DNA of 64,000 bases, taken from Straminergon stramineum (taxonomy: Eukaryota; Streptophyta; Bryopsida; Hypnales; Calliergonaceae). The stretch is from assembly GCA_963920665.1 (NCBI GenBank), contig OY987265.1:39499001-39563000 (forward strand), in the 5' to 3' direction. Made by a program: the position numbers and the translations under genes. The notes beneath the pieces were generated by a model. The model had not been told where the DNA came from. It worked only from the letters and a program-made list of their open reading frames with translations, and did no database searches. This document shows positions 26,641 through 39,985 of the stretch, one piece after another (the first letter of the stretch is position 1; each line of letters starts with the position of its first letter).

Positions 26641-26984
26641 CAATGCAAGAAAGACTACACTAACTAGATGCTACGAACATGAGATTTCTTTTAGTGTTTT
26701 CATTTTTCATTGTAAAATTGCATCATTCTATGGGGGCTAGAGCAAGTCACCCCCCATAATCCCACCATTGGATGGATGGGAGATGAATGGAGATTCCCTC
26801 AACATGTTTTCTTGATTTGTTTATGATTGTAGTTTCCTCTGTTTTTTCTTTCATCTCTTTATAGTAATGAGACAATGTGTCATAAGATATGTTCCGATGG
26901 TTAACCAACCTAAAAACAAGCACTTGACTCATAAGTAGTTCATACACACCACAAAATTAGAAGAATGTCCTTCACAAATTGACA

Positions 26985-27564
26985 TTAATCCCTAAAGGAC
27001 CAAGGCACATTTGGGGCAAAAATTGTCAAAAACTATCACTTTTTAGGGCAGCAAGAAAAAAATAGAATTTAAAAAAAAAAATTTTAATTCCATTGTACTA
27101 ATTTGTACTATACTTATTTGGAAACATGTGGAAAACATTTTAGAAACTTTGATTGCATGGATTGAAAGATTATAACATTTGAAGTAAGGTAAAAAAGTTT
27201 TTTTCCAATCGTGCCCAACATGACCTGCAAACTTTAACTCCTTCTAGAATGAGATTCTTACACTAAACATGGTTATTTTTTTGACATTTGCATCTTGGAT
27301 CATGTAAGCTACGAACACACACACCAAATTTCAAAATCATAGAAAGAATTTTGCACATGCTACCTGAGCTGTCTACAAAGTTTAGGGCAACATAACTTTT
27401 GATCCAGGCACCTCATTAGAAAAAAAATGAGATTTTCAAGAAGGAAATACATAGTTACACATTATGTCCAAATTTCATGAACATCCGACTAAAAATGACT
27501 TCTTAGGAGCATACCCGAGGTTTTTTGCATATATTGAACTGACTCTTGGACCTTTAGGGGTTAA
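26985..27564. mobile_element. TTAA-flanked MITE, complete 580-bp copy
   Basis: The left end is TTAATCCCTAAAGGACCAAG and the reversed right end TTAACCCCTAAAGGTCCAAG. The interior has GGATTGAAAGATTATAACAT then TTGAAGT (27159-27185). It matches the decayed copy at 7105 and, in reverse, about 50550-50812. Confidence 0.8.
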
Positions 27565-29126
27565 TTGTACCTTCTATTTTAACAACTATGTTTTCCTTAG
27601 ATTTTGTAAAGGAAAAGAATTGTAGACATATTCCATTTGCAATATCCTATCCAAAACCAATTTTGAGAGAGATGATATGATTTGCTCTAGTGATTCATGA
27701 TTCAATGAGGGTTGATTAAACAATAATGATCATGCTTTGTTCCAAGTTGCTCAATCATTTATGGTTCAACGGCAGGTTTGAAGATCAAAGAATCTTGAAC
27801 ATGCAAATCTTTCTTTTGAATTAGCATATATTATACATGTAACTCCAAAGTGTTAGAATTGTTCTCAAATTTTTTCCTCATAGTATTAGGAATAAGAGAT
27901 TTATGCTCATCACTTCTTTCAATCTCAATTTGCATAGAAACTCATATACACTTGTCTTCCCCCCCCCCCCTTCAATTATGACAATGGTGCAGAAATGAAA
28001 TTCTTGTAGCATTTCATGTTAAGTAGCATTATTGATTCTTCTAACTATATTATCCACCAACAATGTTTGGCATTCAAATTCTAAAAATAAGTCAAGCAAT
28101 GGGGAGAGGAAGGAGAAGATAAGTTGTTGAAGGAAAGAAAAGTAGAAGTTGGAGGAAGTTGAACTTAAAGTAGGTTGTTAGGGAAACATAGGACCTAAAA
28201 GAGAGGAGCATTGAGGGATGGCAAGTAACGTATGAAAATGACGAGTGATTTTGGACACCCAATAGGAGTAGCAAACAAGCAAAGAATTGGCGAGAATGAC
28301 TCAAGAGAATAACGGAGTGAACAAGGGTCTATATTATAGTCATCTATCTGGGGGCAATGAAGGGGTCAGTTCACTCTTTTGCTTTATGCTTGCCCACCTT
28401 GCACTTAGTTAAATCATGGCATATCCAAATAACTTATCATTCATCCAATTGAATGATTGAATATCTTTAAAATATTTTCTTTTACAACCAATTTGATGAA
28501 ATTGAAATGAATGTTGTATTTAAATAAATGCTAAAAATAAAATAAAAAGAACTAAACCTTCATCTTAATGAACGGAAATTAAAATTCCACATTCTACATT
28601 GAAGTTTTTTAGACTAATAGAAGAACAATATGCTTTGGGCCTTGGTAGGTGTTTCCAAGAGCATAACAATTTTTTTGGCCATTTGGCCATAAGTATGATC
28701 TTCACTATATCATAGTTTCTATACTTTGATACTTGCAAAACTAAGTTTGAAAAAATAATTTTCTAAATCCAAATGAAATCTTGAAAATATGAGTAGATTC
28801 GCTCATCATAATTGATGCAATAATTATAACTTATTTTTTAGGAATATAAAAGCTCAAATGACCAATTGCCACCTTCTACCAATATATCCTACAATGTGAA
28901 ATGAAAAAATTGGATTAAGAGACTATAAATGATTCTTGATTTAGAAATTAGAAAGACATGGTCTTCTAGTATATACTAGCAAATATTGTATGAAGGAATC
29001 ATAAAAACAGCGAGTTCTACATTGTATAGAAGTTTGCAAAGTGAGCTCTCTTTTTGCATGTATTTTGAAATATGGAAAAAAGTTTGGTAGTTTCTTTGGT
29101 ATATGAACAACTTCATGGAACTTTTA
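27565..29126. other. AT-rich stretch without recognised gene
   Basis: A run of 12 C lies at 27959-27970. Otherwise nothing is recognised. Confidence 0.4.
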
Positions 29127-30062
29127 TTAACCTCTAAAGGACCAAGGTGTGTTTTTTGGCAACATAACTTTTAGAGGCAGATACATATGACTAGAGATTT
29201 TCATGTTTTTGGACCAAACTTTAATAGAAGGTGTGGATGAGGAATATCTTTTATGTGCACTAAATTTCAAGGCATTTGGAAATATGAGTCAAAAGTCATG
29301 GCCTAATATGTAGTTTGTTTCTCAATTCAAGTAGTCTGGGCAAATCTGAAAAAATCACTTTTTTCAAAAATAAAAATTTGAAATTGGTTTTCTTGATTTA
29401 TATAAATATACAGAAAGCTTAGAATCATTCCATTTTGATCAATGAGTCAAAAGTTATGAGATGTTTTAGTTTGTGGGCAAGTTTGGATTCTCTACTCTAA
29501 AATAGATTTGGAAGTCCTTTTTTTAACTCAATTTTCAGTATTTTTTGAAAAAACAACAACAACATTAGATGTAGATTGTTTATTACAACATTACAACAAT
29601 TGGGATTGGGAATTTTCAGTTCCATTAATAACTTATTAACAATTTAGTATTTTGAATCATTTTCTACATCTTTCTACTTTTTTTTTTCCTATATGTTGCA
29701 CAATTCTAAATGATTTGAAAATTTTCGAGCATGTAGCCAAATTGCATTGAAGAATGAATCTAAAGAAGCACCACCATTTTGGACATTTTTTCATACAAAT
29801 GTGACCTTGTGAAGTGCAACTACTAGCTTTCTCACAAGGCCCCCAAAAGGATTTTTGTCACTTCAAATGCTAATATCTTGCAATCTACATGGTGAAATTT
29901 TCTGAATTTTTTTCCACATCTTCTCAATCTAGAGTACTGAAAGATCACATAAACTTACATGTGTCCTAAAATGATATTTAAAAAGAAATTGGTACTTGTA
30001 TTAGAAATGGCAGTTTTTGAGTTTTTTTGGTGATAACATAGTCAAGGAACTTTAGGGGTTAA
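29127..30062. mobile_element. TTAA-flanked MITE, complete 936-bp copy
   Basis: The left end is TTAACCTCTAAAGGACCAAG and the reversed right end TTAACCCCTAAAGTTCCTTG. It is collinear with 23066-24545 without that copy's nested insert, and inverted relative to 25725-26640. The shared box is at 29861-29892. It serves as the reference copy of the long subfamily. Confidence 0.8.
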
Positions 30063-33000
30063 TCAAAAATTGAAAATGTGAGTTAAATTTATTATTTATA
30101 CTTATTACACACATCTTAAAACTTCAAAGTACCTCAAGATTTTTTAATAGTCAATTTTCCTTCTTAGAGAATTATTCTAAGATTGTTCTTCCTTAGTTAC
30201 AAATTCCATAAATGTCTAAACATTGCCATATTTTTATTTTTTAAAATTAGAAGAATTTTCTAGTTTTAAAACATTTCAAGAAAATCTTGAATAATGAAGC
30301 AAGGGCAACAAGTAACACAAGTGTTTCTTGAAATCCTCCTACTCTATAAATTTAATAGATGGATTATATACCTGTAAATCTCAATATAGTTTCTAAATTG
30401 AATTTCTAATATACTAAAGGGGCATATATATATATATATATATTAGAAGGGCTACTATGCATAGTGAATTCTTTCAAAAGGATAATTGTACACAATCAAA
30501 TAACTACATGTAGTGAACAAAAGTTGTAGGTGTGACTAACAACTAACAACCAACAAAGACTTTCTTAATTGTATTCTTTGTTTGCACATTAAAACTCTAG
30601 ATTCTCTTTCCACTTTGTTTCTTTATATTCACAATGTGACCATTTTCACATGAATATTGGTACAAGACATGCATTCACTTGTTGTTTTGGCAAAATGTGC
30701 ATTGTTGCCAACTTCTTTTGAATCATTGTTTCATGGAACATATTGACATTATTGAAAACAAATATGCCAATTTTATTTTTTTCAAAAATTATGAATTGAA
30801 TGTAGCATTTACAAAGCTATTGTGGCATTGTTGGGTGAAATTTCAGGTGTAATTGGCTTAAGTTTCTATATCTTGCTTTAGATGTAGATATTGTGATGTA
30901 AATGATTTAATATTTAGAAGTAGATATTTGAACATTGTAGATGCACTTACAATATATGGAAAATATTTCTTACATGGATTCAAACTAATTTCCTAGATTC
31001 AAAGGTATTTTATAGATATAGAGACAAATCTTGTAGATTCAAAGTTTATATAATAGATTTTAGGAATTTTTATCGTTAATTAATTTTTTGGAGATTTAGA
31101 GGTTTTGGAGATTTCTATGAGATAATAAAGATTTCAACAAATGATGATGTATGCTACAATCTATCTTAGGGAGATCACTCAGTGTGTCCATTAGGAACTA
31201 CGTGTGTTAAGATTTTAAACCCCCTATATTATATCCTAAAACTTAAATAAAAAGAAAAGAAAAGAAATATGGCTAGATTTTCCTACTTTGAAAGTTTATG
31301 TTGTGAATTATTGGTATTTTTGTTAGATAATTATAATTAATTAGAAATTTTTGAAGTAAAAAGATACACTAAAGAGCTGAAAAGAACTTTCATGCCCCTA
31401 TTTCATATAAGAAAAAATTGTCTAAAAAATGAACAAAAAATTCCTAAAAATAACATCCTAGTGAAAGTTCATTTTTCTTGAATAACGATACAATGGTCAT
31501 CTAAAATGTATTCTCTTAAAATATTTGAGTTAAAAAACATGCCATTTTAGTTCATTATTCAACCTATTCTAGAAATCATTTCATATGTTATTTGAGTTGG
31601 AAATTTTTGGCAATAGAAACCTATAGACATTATTAAACAAAGCTCAAAGTTATAGGTGGAAATTATTATTTATTCTAAAGTATATTAGGGGGTCAAAAAA
31701 TTACTTTAGTGCACATGCTTTGTTATGGATGCACTAAGTAATCTCTCCGGGGCAATCTATTTCATTGGTAAAATCTACTATAAATAAATATTTCAACTTG
31801 CTTTTATACATACCAAATTTTTCCATTGATGCAAATTTTAAAATGTACATTTCCTGCAAGTAATGCCATTAATAGTAGTAGTGATGCCATAAATATGAAA
31901 AATAGTCATAAATCATAGATTCATGACTATTTACAATAATACAATTGAGGACAAAAAAAATGAACACAGTTGCATGCACATTATAAAGAAGACTACAATC
32001 AACTAAAATATTTAGGTGTTTTGACCACAAAGATTGTAAAATATATTGCTACAAAGTTGGTAGTCAAAAGTAACAATGACTAACTAAATTTAGTAGATGA
32101 TTGTAGATTTGTTGTTGAAATGAGTCAAAGGATAGGTCTTGTGATCAGTAAGACTCTACAAACTTGTTGCCAATTTATTTTACTATATCTAGTAATGGTG
32201 AGCAATACCAATATCATTATTCATAGTCAGAGCAATGTTATCACTAACAATGAGAAATGGCCAAGTGCTAAGTTGAAGGCCAATTGAGTTCCCTAAAGGC
32301 TTCTAGAAATGCATGACAAGGAATAAAATGAGTCTAGTATGCCATAGTTACAATTGTTTGAAGTGATTGATATTAAATGAGTAATTATGGAGCTCTTCAA
32401 CCTTGTCCCATGTGCATTTGCCTTGTTTCCTTGCAATGTTCATGTTTGTGAGGGTAGTGTTGATTACAAAATGGGAGATGCTAAAGTATCCATGTAATTC
32501 TCAATGAGAAGTGGAGTGGATAGTGCCTTTCACTTGAACAATGAAAACTATGAGTAGTTGTGTATTCTATCCAAGGAGGCGAGTTTGATGTGCAAGGATT
32601 TATATTTATTAGTTTTGAGTGTAATGATACCTTTGGAAAATTGGTCATTGTAGTATGTAAATTGAAGAAATTGTATTTTGTGGTGGTTTGATGTTTGGTT
32701 TGGGAGTTTGATAAAGCAGTGTTATGCATACATATAAAAATCAAGGTGGAGTTTTGCCTTCAAGAAACATGTGTTTGTCGTTGCCCAAATACATTGGTAG
32801 AACCATGGTGGAATTTATTGTTTGGTAGTTTGTTATAGAATCTATCGGTATTCATTAGTATGTAGCAATGGGATGTGTTGTAGGAGGGAATAAATTTATG
32901 AAGTTCTTAGACCCTTTTGGAGGCATTGAATATGTAGAGCTTTAATTTGTAGATGTGTGCAACAAACTGAACAAAGTAGCACATACAACTATGTGTTATG

Positions 33001-35104
33001 TTGTTGTGATTAATAGAGGTGTCACATAATGGTAGAAAATTGGTAGGGCAAGAAAAGGTGCTTACAAGATTTATCCATGTATAATTATCTATATCAAATT
33101 TTAATAAAAAAATTTATATCAATATTTAAATTTTAAAAATTTGGATGTTTGTCCAAAAATTGTTGGAGAATTTAGAGTCTATGTTTTGGTTGTCATTCCA
33201 TCTGTCAATGTTGGGGAATTCATGCGATGATTGCATTGTTTTCAAATTCTTCTTTCTCAAGGTATGGTTAGAGGAACCTCATAGGACTTTTGTATGGAAT
33301 ACGTTGTGCAAAAGGCCATGTATCTTTATGGAGGTAATAGGGCATGGAGTATGCATATTTATAGTCTCGATGGTCTAAGAAATGGTACAACAAAGACACA
33401 ATTATTTGGAGCTCAAAGAAAAAATGCAAAGATGTTGAATTGATGAAGTGAAATAGTATTATTTTATTTAGTAAACCTTTATTTTTTGAAGCACTCTACA
33501 AATAGTCAATGAGTCAAAATTTTCTCTCAAAAACTTTTTCTTATAGGTGTCAATGTCATTTTGTCATCTATAGGTATGAACATTGGCCTATGTCTTACAT
33601 AGACAAATGGAAAATATAGAAGCATTGAGGTTGATTTTTGACCCTTGGCCAATTATGTCACCTCATTCTTAAAAAAGAGCTTGAATTACTTATCTCTGAG
33701 GCATACTTTAAAAAAAGCAAAGTCCTTGAATACAACTTCTAACTTTCAATCAATTATATTGTTTCATTTATTTAAATATAGCTCAAATTTGTGCCACTAA
33801 GGCTTGTTAAAATAATTGTGTACCAAGTTTATATCCTTCTTGATTGCTCAATAATTTTAACAAGGTTTTCTTTGCCCATTTATCTAGAAGATATGGATTA
33901 TAGTGTGAATTGTGGACAAAAGATTATATAAATGCAGAATTGAAGGTTGAAATCAATAAAGACTTGTAAGATGAAATATATTGAAGAGCTACATCCATCA
34001 ATGATGAAATTCACAAGATTATGAAGTTCATATTGTAAGCTAGTCTTGGATGAAAATTCGATACCCTCAAATTTAAATATGGTGTCACCCTTCCCTTTGA
34101 ATAAGAATTCAATATATAACTATATCAAGTGTGAGCGTTTTTCTAGTTTGATTGCAACTTGTTTCGGCTTTAAAATCACAATATTGTATCCTCTAGAATT
34201 AGAATTGAAGAACCTCTTGATCTTCAATTTGTATTACACCCTTGAACAGGGCCCTTGAAATTTGTTAGTTTTGTTTTAAATATTTTGTTAAGTAGAACAA
34301 TTAGGTTTCATTTCAAGTTTTCAAACAACATAACTTTGATACCTTTTGTATTGGTGAAGACTAGAGAGACATGTCAAGAGGTCAATCCATATTTAATTTG
34401 TACAAACTGGTTGCATTCCATCTTCATATAAATGTGTCTTTTTAAGCGTTATATTTGCTCTTATTTGTGTTTTTTGGTCACTTATAGGGGTCATTTTTTG
34501 GGTTAAATTATGGTTTTGATTTGTTTTTGTGAATCCCAAAGTATAGTTTAGAAAATTTTAGTTTTATTGTGTTTTTTCTTTATTATAATAAGATGCAGGG
34601 GCTAATTTGGTAAAATTTGACTTCAGATTTGGACCTAATTTGTTATTCTAAAATTTATTCAATTTAAAGTTCAAATTTTCTTCAATTTCTTTAGGTTGTA
34701 TTTTTGGGTTAAATGTGGGGACTTTAATATATAATTTAATAAATAGAATCTCAATCATGAACTTGCCTTATGTCTATGAAATTTGGTATTCATTGGCTTT
34801 AGATTTCTTATATACTTTTGTAAGTTGTGTGTATTTTACAAGGTTCACATATTTATTTAGTTTCCATATGATTAAAAGACACTGAAGCTCACATATTCAT
34901 TTTCAAATGATACAATTGAAGCTCTTGATATATCAATTATAGTTTTTACTCTTGACTAGTACAAATTCACTATGGGTTGAAATAGGTTTGTGTTGAATTT
35001 TTGTTAAAACTAACACAAATTGTGTTCAAACTTACATAAAATTATCATAAAATCATTTCAACTCAAAGTGCATTTGGAATTGTTGCTTGGGAAGCAATCA
35101 ACAA
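30063..35104. other. AT-rich stretch without a recognised gene
   Basis: There is a TA microsatellite at about 30424-30443 and A/G-rich AAAAG runs near 31250-31266. Frames of 60-87 codons have no recognisable motif. No element ends could be paired. Confidence 0.4.
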
Positions 35105-35283
35105 TGATAGTGTGTAAGCATGAAAAAGCAAGCATATGAGCCTTTGAGCATATGCATAAGTAGATATTCTATAGCTATTTGAAGGTATTTGTAACGTAAA
35201 ACACCTATAATATGTTATAGGTATATAGTCTTTTAGGCTCATAGGCTCACAACTTCACTCTTAAGCTCATGTAATAGCAACCC
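35105..35283. mobile_element. TATAAT-rich MITE, family B copy 5 (short)
   Basis: The left end is ATAGTGTGTAAGCATG and the right end AAGCTCATGTAATAGCAAC. It has fewer internal ACCTATAATATG units than copies 2-4, consistent with loss of repeat units. Confidence 0.55.
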
Positions 35284-36148
35284 TCACAAGCAACAAACTT
35301 GAGATTTAAGGATGATGGGTCTTAATCAATCATTTTTTTGGTACATTAATTCATTAGTAGTGATACATTCCATTTAAAACTCAAGTTTATATCATTGAAA
35401 TTGCAATGGTTCACTTCCATCATAAATGACTCCACTTGATTCATTGGTTTATTTACAATTCATTGCATTGGTTGATACTTTATGTTTAAACTTCTTTTTA
35501 TTGATATGATTGACCCTACAATATTTACACGTATGATTTTGAAGTTATTGTTGTTGTTGTTAACAACCATAAATGGAAGGTAGGTTCAACAATATGTGTT
35601 TACTAATTAAGTAAAGTAGGCAAGTGTACTTCAGCAAATGCCTATAACTAGAAAAATTCCATACAAAAAAATCCAAAATTTTTCTTGAATTCTTAAAATT
35701 TTGGCATCTATTTTCAGAAATGTTTTTTGCCAACCTTGAACACTAATATAATAATGAATTTTTAGGTTCACATCTAATCACACCAATCACCCTAATGCAA
35801 ATTTTGTCCTAAAATCGTAAAGTAAGAAAATAAATTCGAAAAGGAAATGATATAGGTCTTGATTGTCCTTGAAGATTGCATATTTTTTCATGAAAAAACA
35901 ACAATTTGAATACAACATATCTTTTTTTGAGCCTTAGTTCTCAAAAAGACGAATAATTTTAAAAAAAATTGGATTCAATTTACTCCATGTCAAATTATCA
36001 TTTGCCCTTTCAAAACTTCTATCTAAAATTTATTGAGTTGTTCAAAAAATTATATTTTAGCTAGGCAATTATGAAAACCAATAAGTGAGTATTGGTTGGT
36101 ACTCACAATTACACCAAATACTACCTATACTAGTTCAAATGCAACGAC
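35284..36148. other. AT-rich stretch without recognised feature
   Basis: No gene or element boundary was seen. Confidence 0.4.
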
Positions 36149-36212
36149 GCTAGGACGTGAGCATGTGAGCATGAGCCTATGAGCGGTTAGCAAGGATTGT
36201 GTGAGCCTAGGG
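36149..36212. mobile_element. family B left end only
   Basis: GCTAGGACGTGAGCATGTG then AGCATGAGCCTATGAGC matches the outer part of family B elements, but no TATAAT-type interior follows. It may be a solo fragment, or the left end of a long element ending at 42073. Confidence 0.45.
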
Positions 36213-38164
36213 TTTTGAAATTTAAAACATGATATAATTTTTTTTAAATTTATTAAAAAGTTAAAAGATGAATGTTTTTTCAATAAAATTTAGTATATTT
36301 TGAAAAATATGACCTATTACCACGGAACCCATGACCGTGGATTTTAGATTTAAAAGATTGACAAGGTGATGATATTGCATGTTTTGAAATTTGTATCATG
36401 TTTTGAGAGGCTTTGCCAAAGTGGGTTGATCAATTGAGAGTATGAATAGTTTAGAGGCAATTTTAAGGATGAGAGGAAGATGAATGCAATGAAAATATTA
36501 TAGGATGTGGAACTTTGTGTATATAGTAAAATATTCCTTCATTACTACAAGGAATATATATATATATATATATATATTGAAATATGAATACAATATTTTT
36601 CTACTAGATTTGGAAATTTTGAAAATAATATATTCATACAAAATATCTACTTCATATCATGCTAATATTTGTCAACTAGCTTACTCATTCGTATGTCTTG
36701 ATGATTTTAGTAAGGGTAAAATTGATATTAGTAAGAACAAGACAAATGGCTTGGAATCTTGAGTTAGATAAGAACATTGAAATGCTTAAGTTCCATGACG
36801 CATTATACCATTTTGGTTTAGATAAAACCAAAAATCCTTGTCGGTCTAAATTGCCATGTACTTATAATCTCGCTTCTATTCTTCATAAGTAGGGATGACA
36901 ATAGATTTCTTAAACGTAATAATCAATAGCTTGCATTTGTCTTGTATGTACTTCTGAACAGTATGACATTGTTTCCTTGACTAGATGAAATTCTCGCTAA
37001 AGTCTATTCGATGTTTTGCAATCCATTTCCAATACAAATCAGATATGGGGCATGATTGTGTTAAACTCCTCAACTACAGTCCTCGATTTCACTCTAACAA
37101 CTGCCAATCTAAATCAATTTAAACATGCGATAAATTAACCTTATGGGATGATGAGATTAACTTCAAAATCGATAAAAAAAAAATTTCTTTTGCTCGAATC
37201 AAATACCTTTTTTCCCTCTAAATGTGAAATTCAAGTGCAAATGTCTTCTAGTCCAAGCATCTCATTGAAAAAATTTGTAATTTTCTTTCCACCTATAAAT
37301 GTCATAGTTCTCTTTAGTTTCAAATCCTCTTTACATGGGCCTTTTTCAAAACGGCCCTTGTAGAGATAAATCCTACAGTCAATCATTTGCATGAAGGTTC
37401 AAATTCAGGTTATTTAGCCATCACAAGTGACAATGAACAAGTTAAATACGCATTTCTTGAAAGGCTGCATCCATTTGTTGTGCATTGTTTCTTTCAGATT
37501 GCATGTTGTTTTGTTTGCTAATTCTTCTATTGTCAATTTCAATTCTACAAAGATGATGAATGGAGTCATTATTCAAATGGTTTGCAATTTAGGGTTTAGG
37601 GTAAGAAATTTAAAAAATGAGGTTAAAGGTAACACCATTTCTATAAATCCAACCCAATTATGATATCAAAAGTGCTAAAATGCAATCTAATTCTCTAGTT
37701 CATGAATTGTTGGTTCTGATGCAACTTTGAAAAGTACCACCAAGCTTTGATTTCTAGATACATTTTATTCGCTTCACATATCAATGTTGCATCCTTGTAG
37801 TGCATATAGAGTTGGATATGCTGGTTCAAGAATTATTTGGTAATTAACTTCTCTATGTGCTTGTATGTGTTTTTATCCAATGGAACAAGTAAGTCCTTTC
37901 AAGAAATGTAAAGATGGTTTGCCAAAACTTAAAAGAATTCAATAGCAATTCATTGAATCAAATATCAACTATCGTTTGACCATATATCATCACAAAAATT
38001 TGTTATGGTAAATTGAAGGAATTATTTCATAGATGGTTAGCGAGATTGAAGGGCTAAGAGGTTATTTTTACTATGAAATTCATTATTTGTCATGAATTCC
38101 TAAAAGGTATGGGACAATTCAAAATTTTCAACATGAAAGCTTAACTACTCATTATCAAATTAAA
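36213..38164. other. AT-rich stretch without recognised gene
   Basis: There is a TA microsatellite at about 36555-36578 and a TTTAGGGTTTAGGG pair at 37588-37601. Motif-free frames of up to 85 codons are present. Confidence 0.4.
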
Positions 38165-38560
38165 TGTAGGAATTGTGTTCAATGTAGAACTTCAGACCTC
38201 ATTTTGGCATAGTAAAATAACATTTTACCAAAAGTTTTGAAATGAGAAAAATTGGGGAATTAAGACCACTTTCATCTCTAAAAATCCGTTTGTGATTTTG
38301 AGCTTTCAAAAAAAGGTTATGGACAAAAATCAGAGAGGATGTTTGAAAATGTTAAAGAAAATGTCCCTTCGAACAATCTAACCCCTCATTGAATTTTGTC
38401 CATAACTTTTGAAAAAAAATTTAAATCTCAAACATATTTTTGTCAATGAAATTTAACTTGATTTTCCAACTTTTTTTAGTTTAAAGTTTTTTAGAATAAG
38501 TTATTCTACTATGCCAAAATTAGGTCCGAAGTTCTACATTTGAACACAATTTTGCCTTTT
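38165..38560. repeat. near-complete foldback (about 400 bp inverted repeat)
   Basis: The left arm begins AATTGTGTTCAATGTAGAAC then TTCAGACC. The right arm, reversed, gives AATTGTGTTCAAATGTAGAA then CTTCGGACC, and both continue with TTTTGGCATAGTA.AATAAC. Homology extends inward to GGTTATGGACAAAA and its partner near 38396-38410, so most of the element is arm with little loop. A transcript could form a long hairpin. Confidence 0.7.
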
Positions 38561-38879
38561 ATCTTAACTAGATATAAGCAGTAGAACTCTTAGTAATCCT
38601 AATTTAGATATCCCACATGGGTTGTTGTACCTCCTATCACCCCATTTGTATAAAGAGCTTGTCTTCTCAATCATTCAAACTCACAATAAGTGACTTCCAA
38701 ATTGAAGTGGCGGTGGTTGCCCATTTCTTTTATTTCAATGCTTATTGTATTGAAAAATGGTACTATAAAATGTTGAAGTTTATTTTGGATTCAAATATCT
38801 AGCAATAGATAAAACATTGTGCTATATGGTAGAAGGTAGGCTATGATTTGGTAAAAGAAAATTCTTTTTTTACCTACTC

Positions 38880-39985
38880 AATGGGCAGCTGTTAACAGCC
38901 ATGCTTCTTGGGCTTCAAATAATTTTCTTTGTTTACCTTCCCAATGGGCAGCTGTTAACAGCTAGGCATTTGGGGATTCAAATGCTTTTATATTTTTATC
39001 TTCCCAACGGCTTGGCATTAATGGCCACGCTTCTTGGGGTTCAAATGCTTTCATTTTTTTGCCTTTCCAATGGGTAGTTGTTAACAGCCATGCTTCTTGG
39101 GATTCAAATGCTTTCTTTTTTTGCCTTTCCAATAGATAGCCGTTAATGGCCATACTTTTGAGGATTCAAAATTTCAAATTTATTGTCAACATCTGCTAAG
39201 GATTTGTTCAAATGTTATTTTTTCTCGGCCTTCATAACAAACAGCCGTTAATGGCCACATATTAAGGGGTACTTCCAATATGTAATGGGAATTGGTTAAA
39301 TGTTGCAATTTTTTGGGTCCATCTAATGGGCAGCTGTTAACGGCTATGCTTTTTTGAATTCAAGTTTATTTGCACAATATGCTAGAATTTGGTCAAATGC
39401 TACAATTTTTTTAGCCTTCCCAATGGATAGCCATTAACAACTACTATGCTGAGTTACATATTCTACATTTCATATACATAAACTATAACTTTTTTTAGTC
39501 TTGATTTAGTTTGAATGAGCTTCATTTTTTAAAGTCTAAGTATTAAGTGTTGGACCTTTACATTTGTTTTAGGTTCTAAAAAATTTTGGCCAATTTAAGT
39601 TGTTGGTTACTATTTGTCAGCCATTAATGGCTAAGCTATTTTTCAACCTCATTCAATACAAACATAGTTGTTTAAATTGGATGTGATTCACATTTCATTA
39701 TTTGTATTACACTAGTCATTTTTTTTGGTAATTGTAATCTAAAAAGTTTCTTGCCTTCCTAATGCATGCTTGTTAACGATCACATTTTTGTCTTTGTATT
39801 TGCTTCCAACATATTCTAGGAATTTGATCAAATGTTGAAATTTTCTTGCCTTCTTAGTGCATAGTTGTTAACGACCACAATTTTTTATTTAGATTTGCTT
39901 GTAGCATATGCTAGAGATTTGATTAAATGTTAAAATTTTCTTGCCTTTCTAATGCATAGCTGTTAATAGTTGTTGTGTTAAATTA
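38880..39985. repeat. minisatellite with palindromic GCTGTTAACAGC core
   Basis: About a dozen diverged units have the core near 38893, 38957, 39018, 39080, 39148, 39248, 39339, 39435, 39627, 39776, 39868 and 39963. The first five are 61-68 bases apart and the others 90-190. A typical unit is CCTTCCCAATGGGCAGCTG, TTAACAGCCATGC, then TTCTTGG..TTCAAATG. On the minus strand the first units read as a repeating peptide with KAFE(S/P)QEAW, but it is short (38962-39153). Confidence 0.75.

Noticed and set aside
37393..37416. GGTTCAAATTC, tRNA T-arm-like
   Set aside because: No matching acceptor stem, D arm or anticodon arm at the required distance. No tRNA was found in the window.
38962..39153. repeat-peptide frame on the minus strand of the minisatellite
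   Set aside because: The frame is short, later units do not keep it open, and the palindromic core explains the conservation better than coding does.
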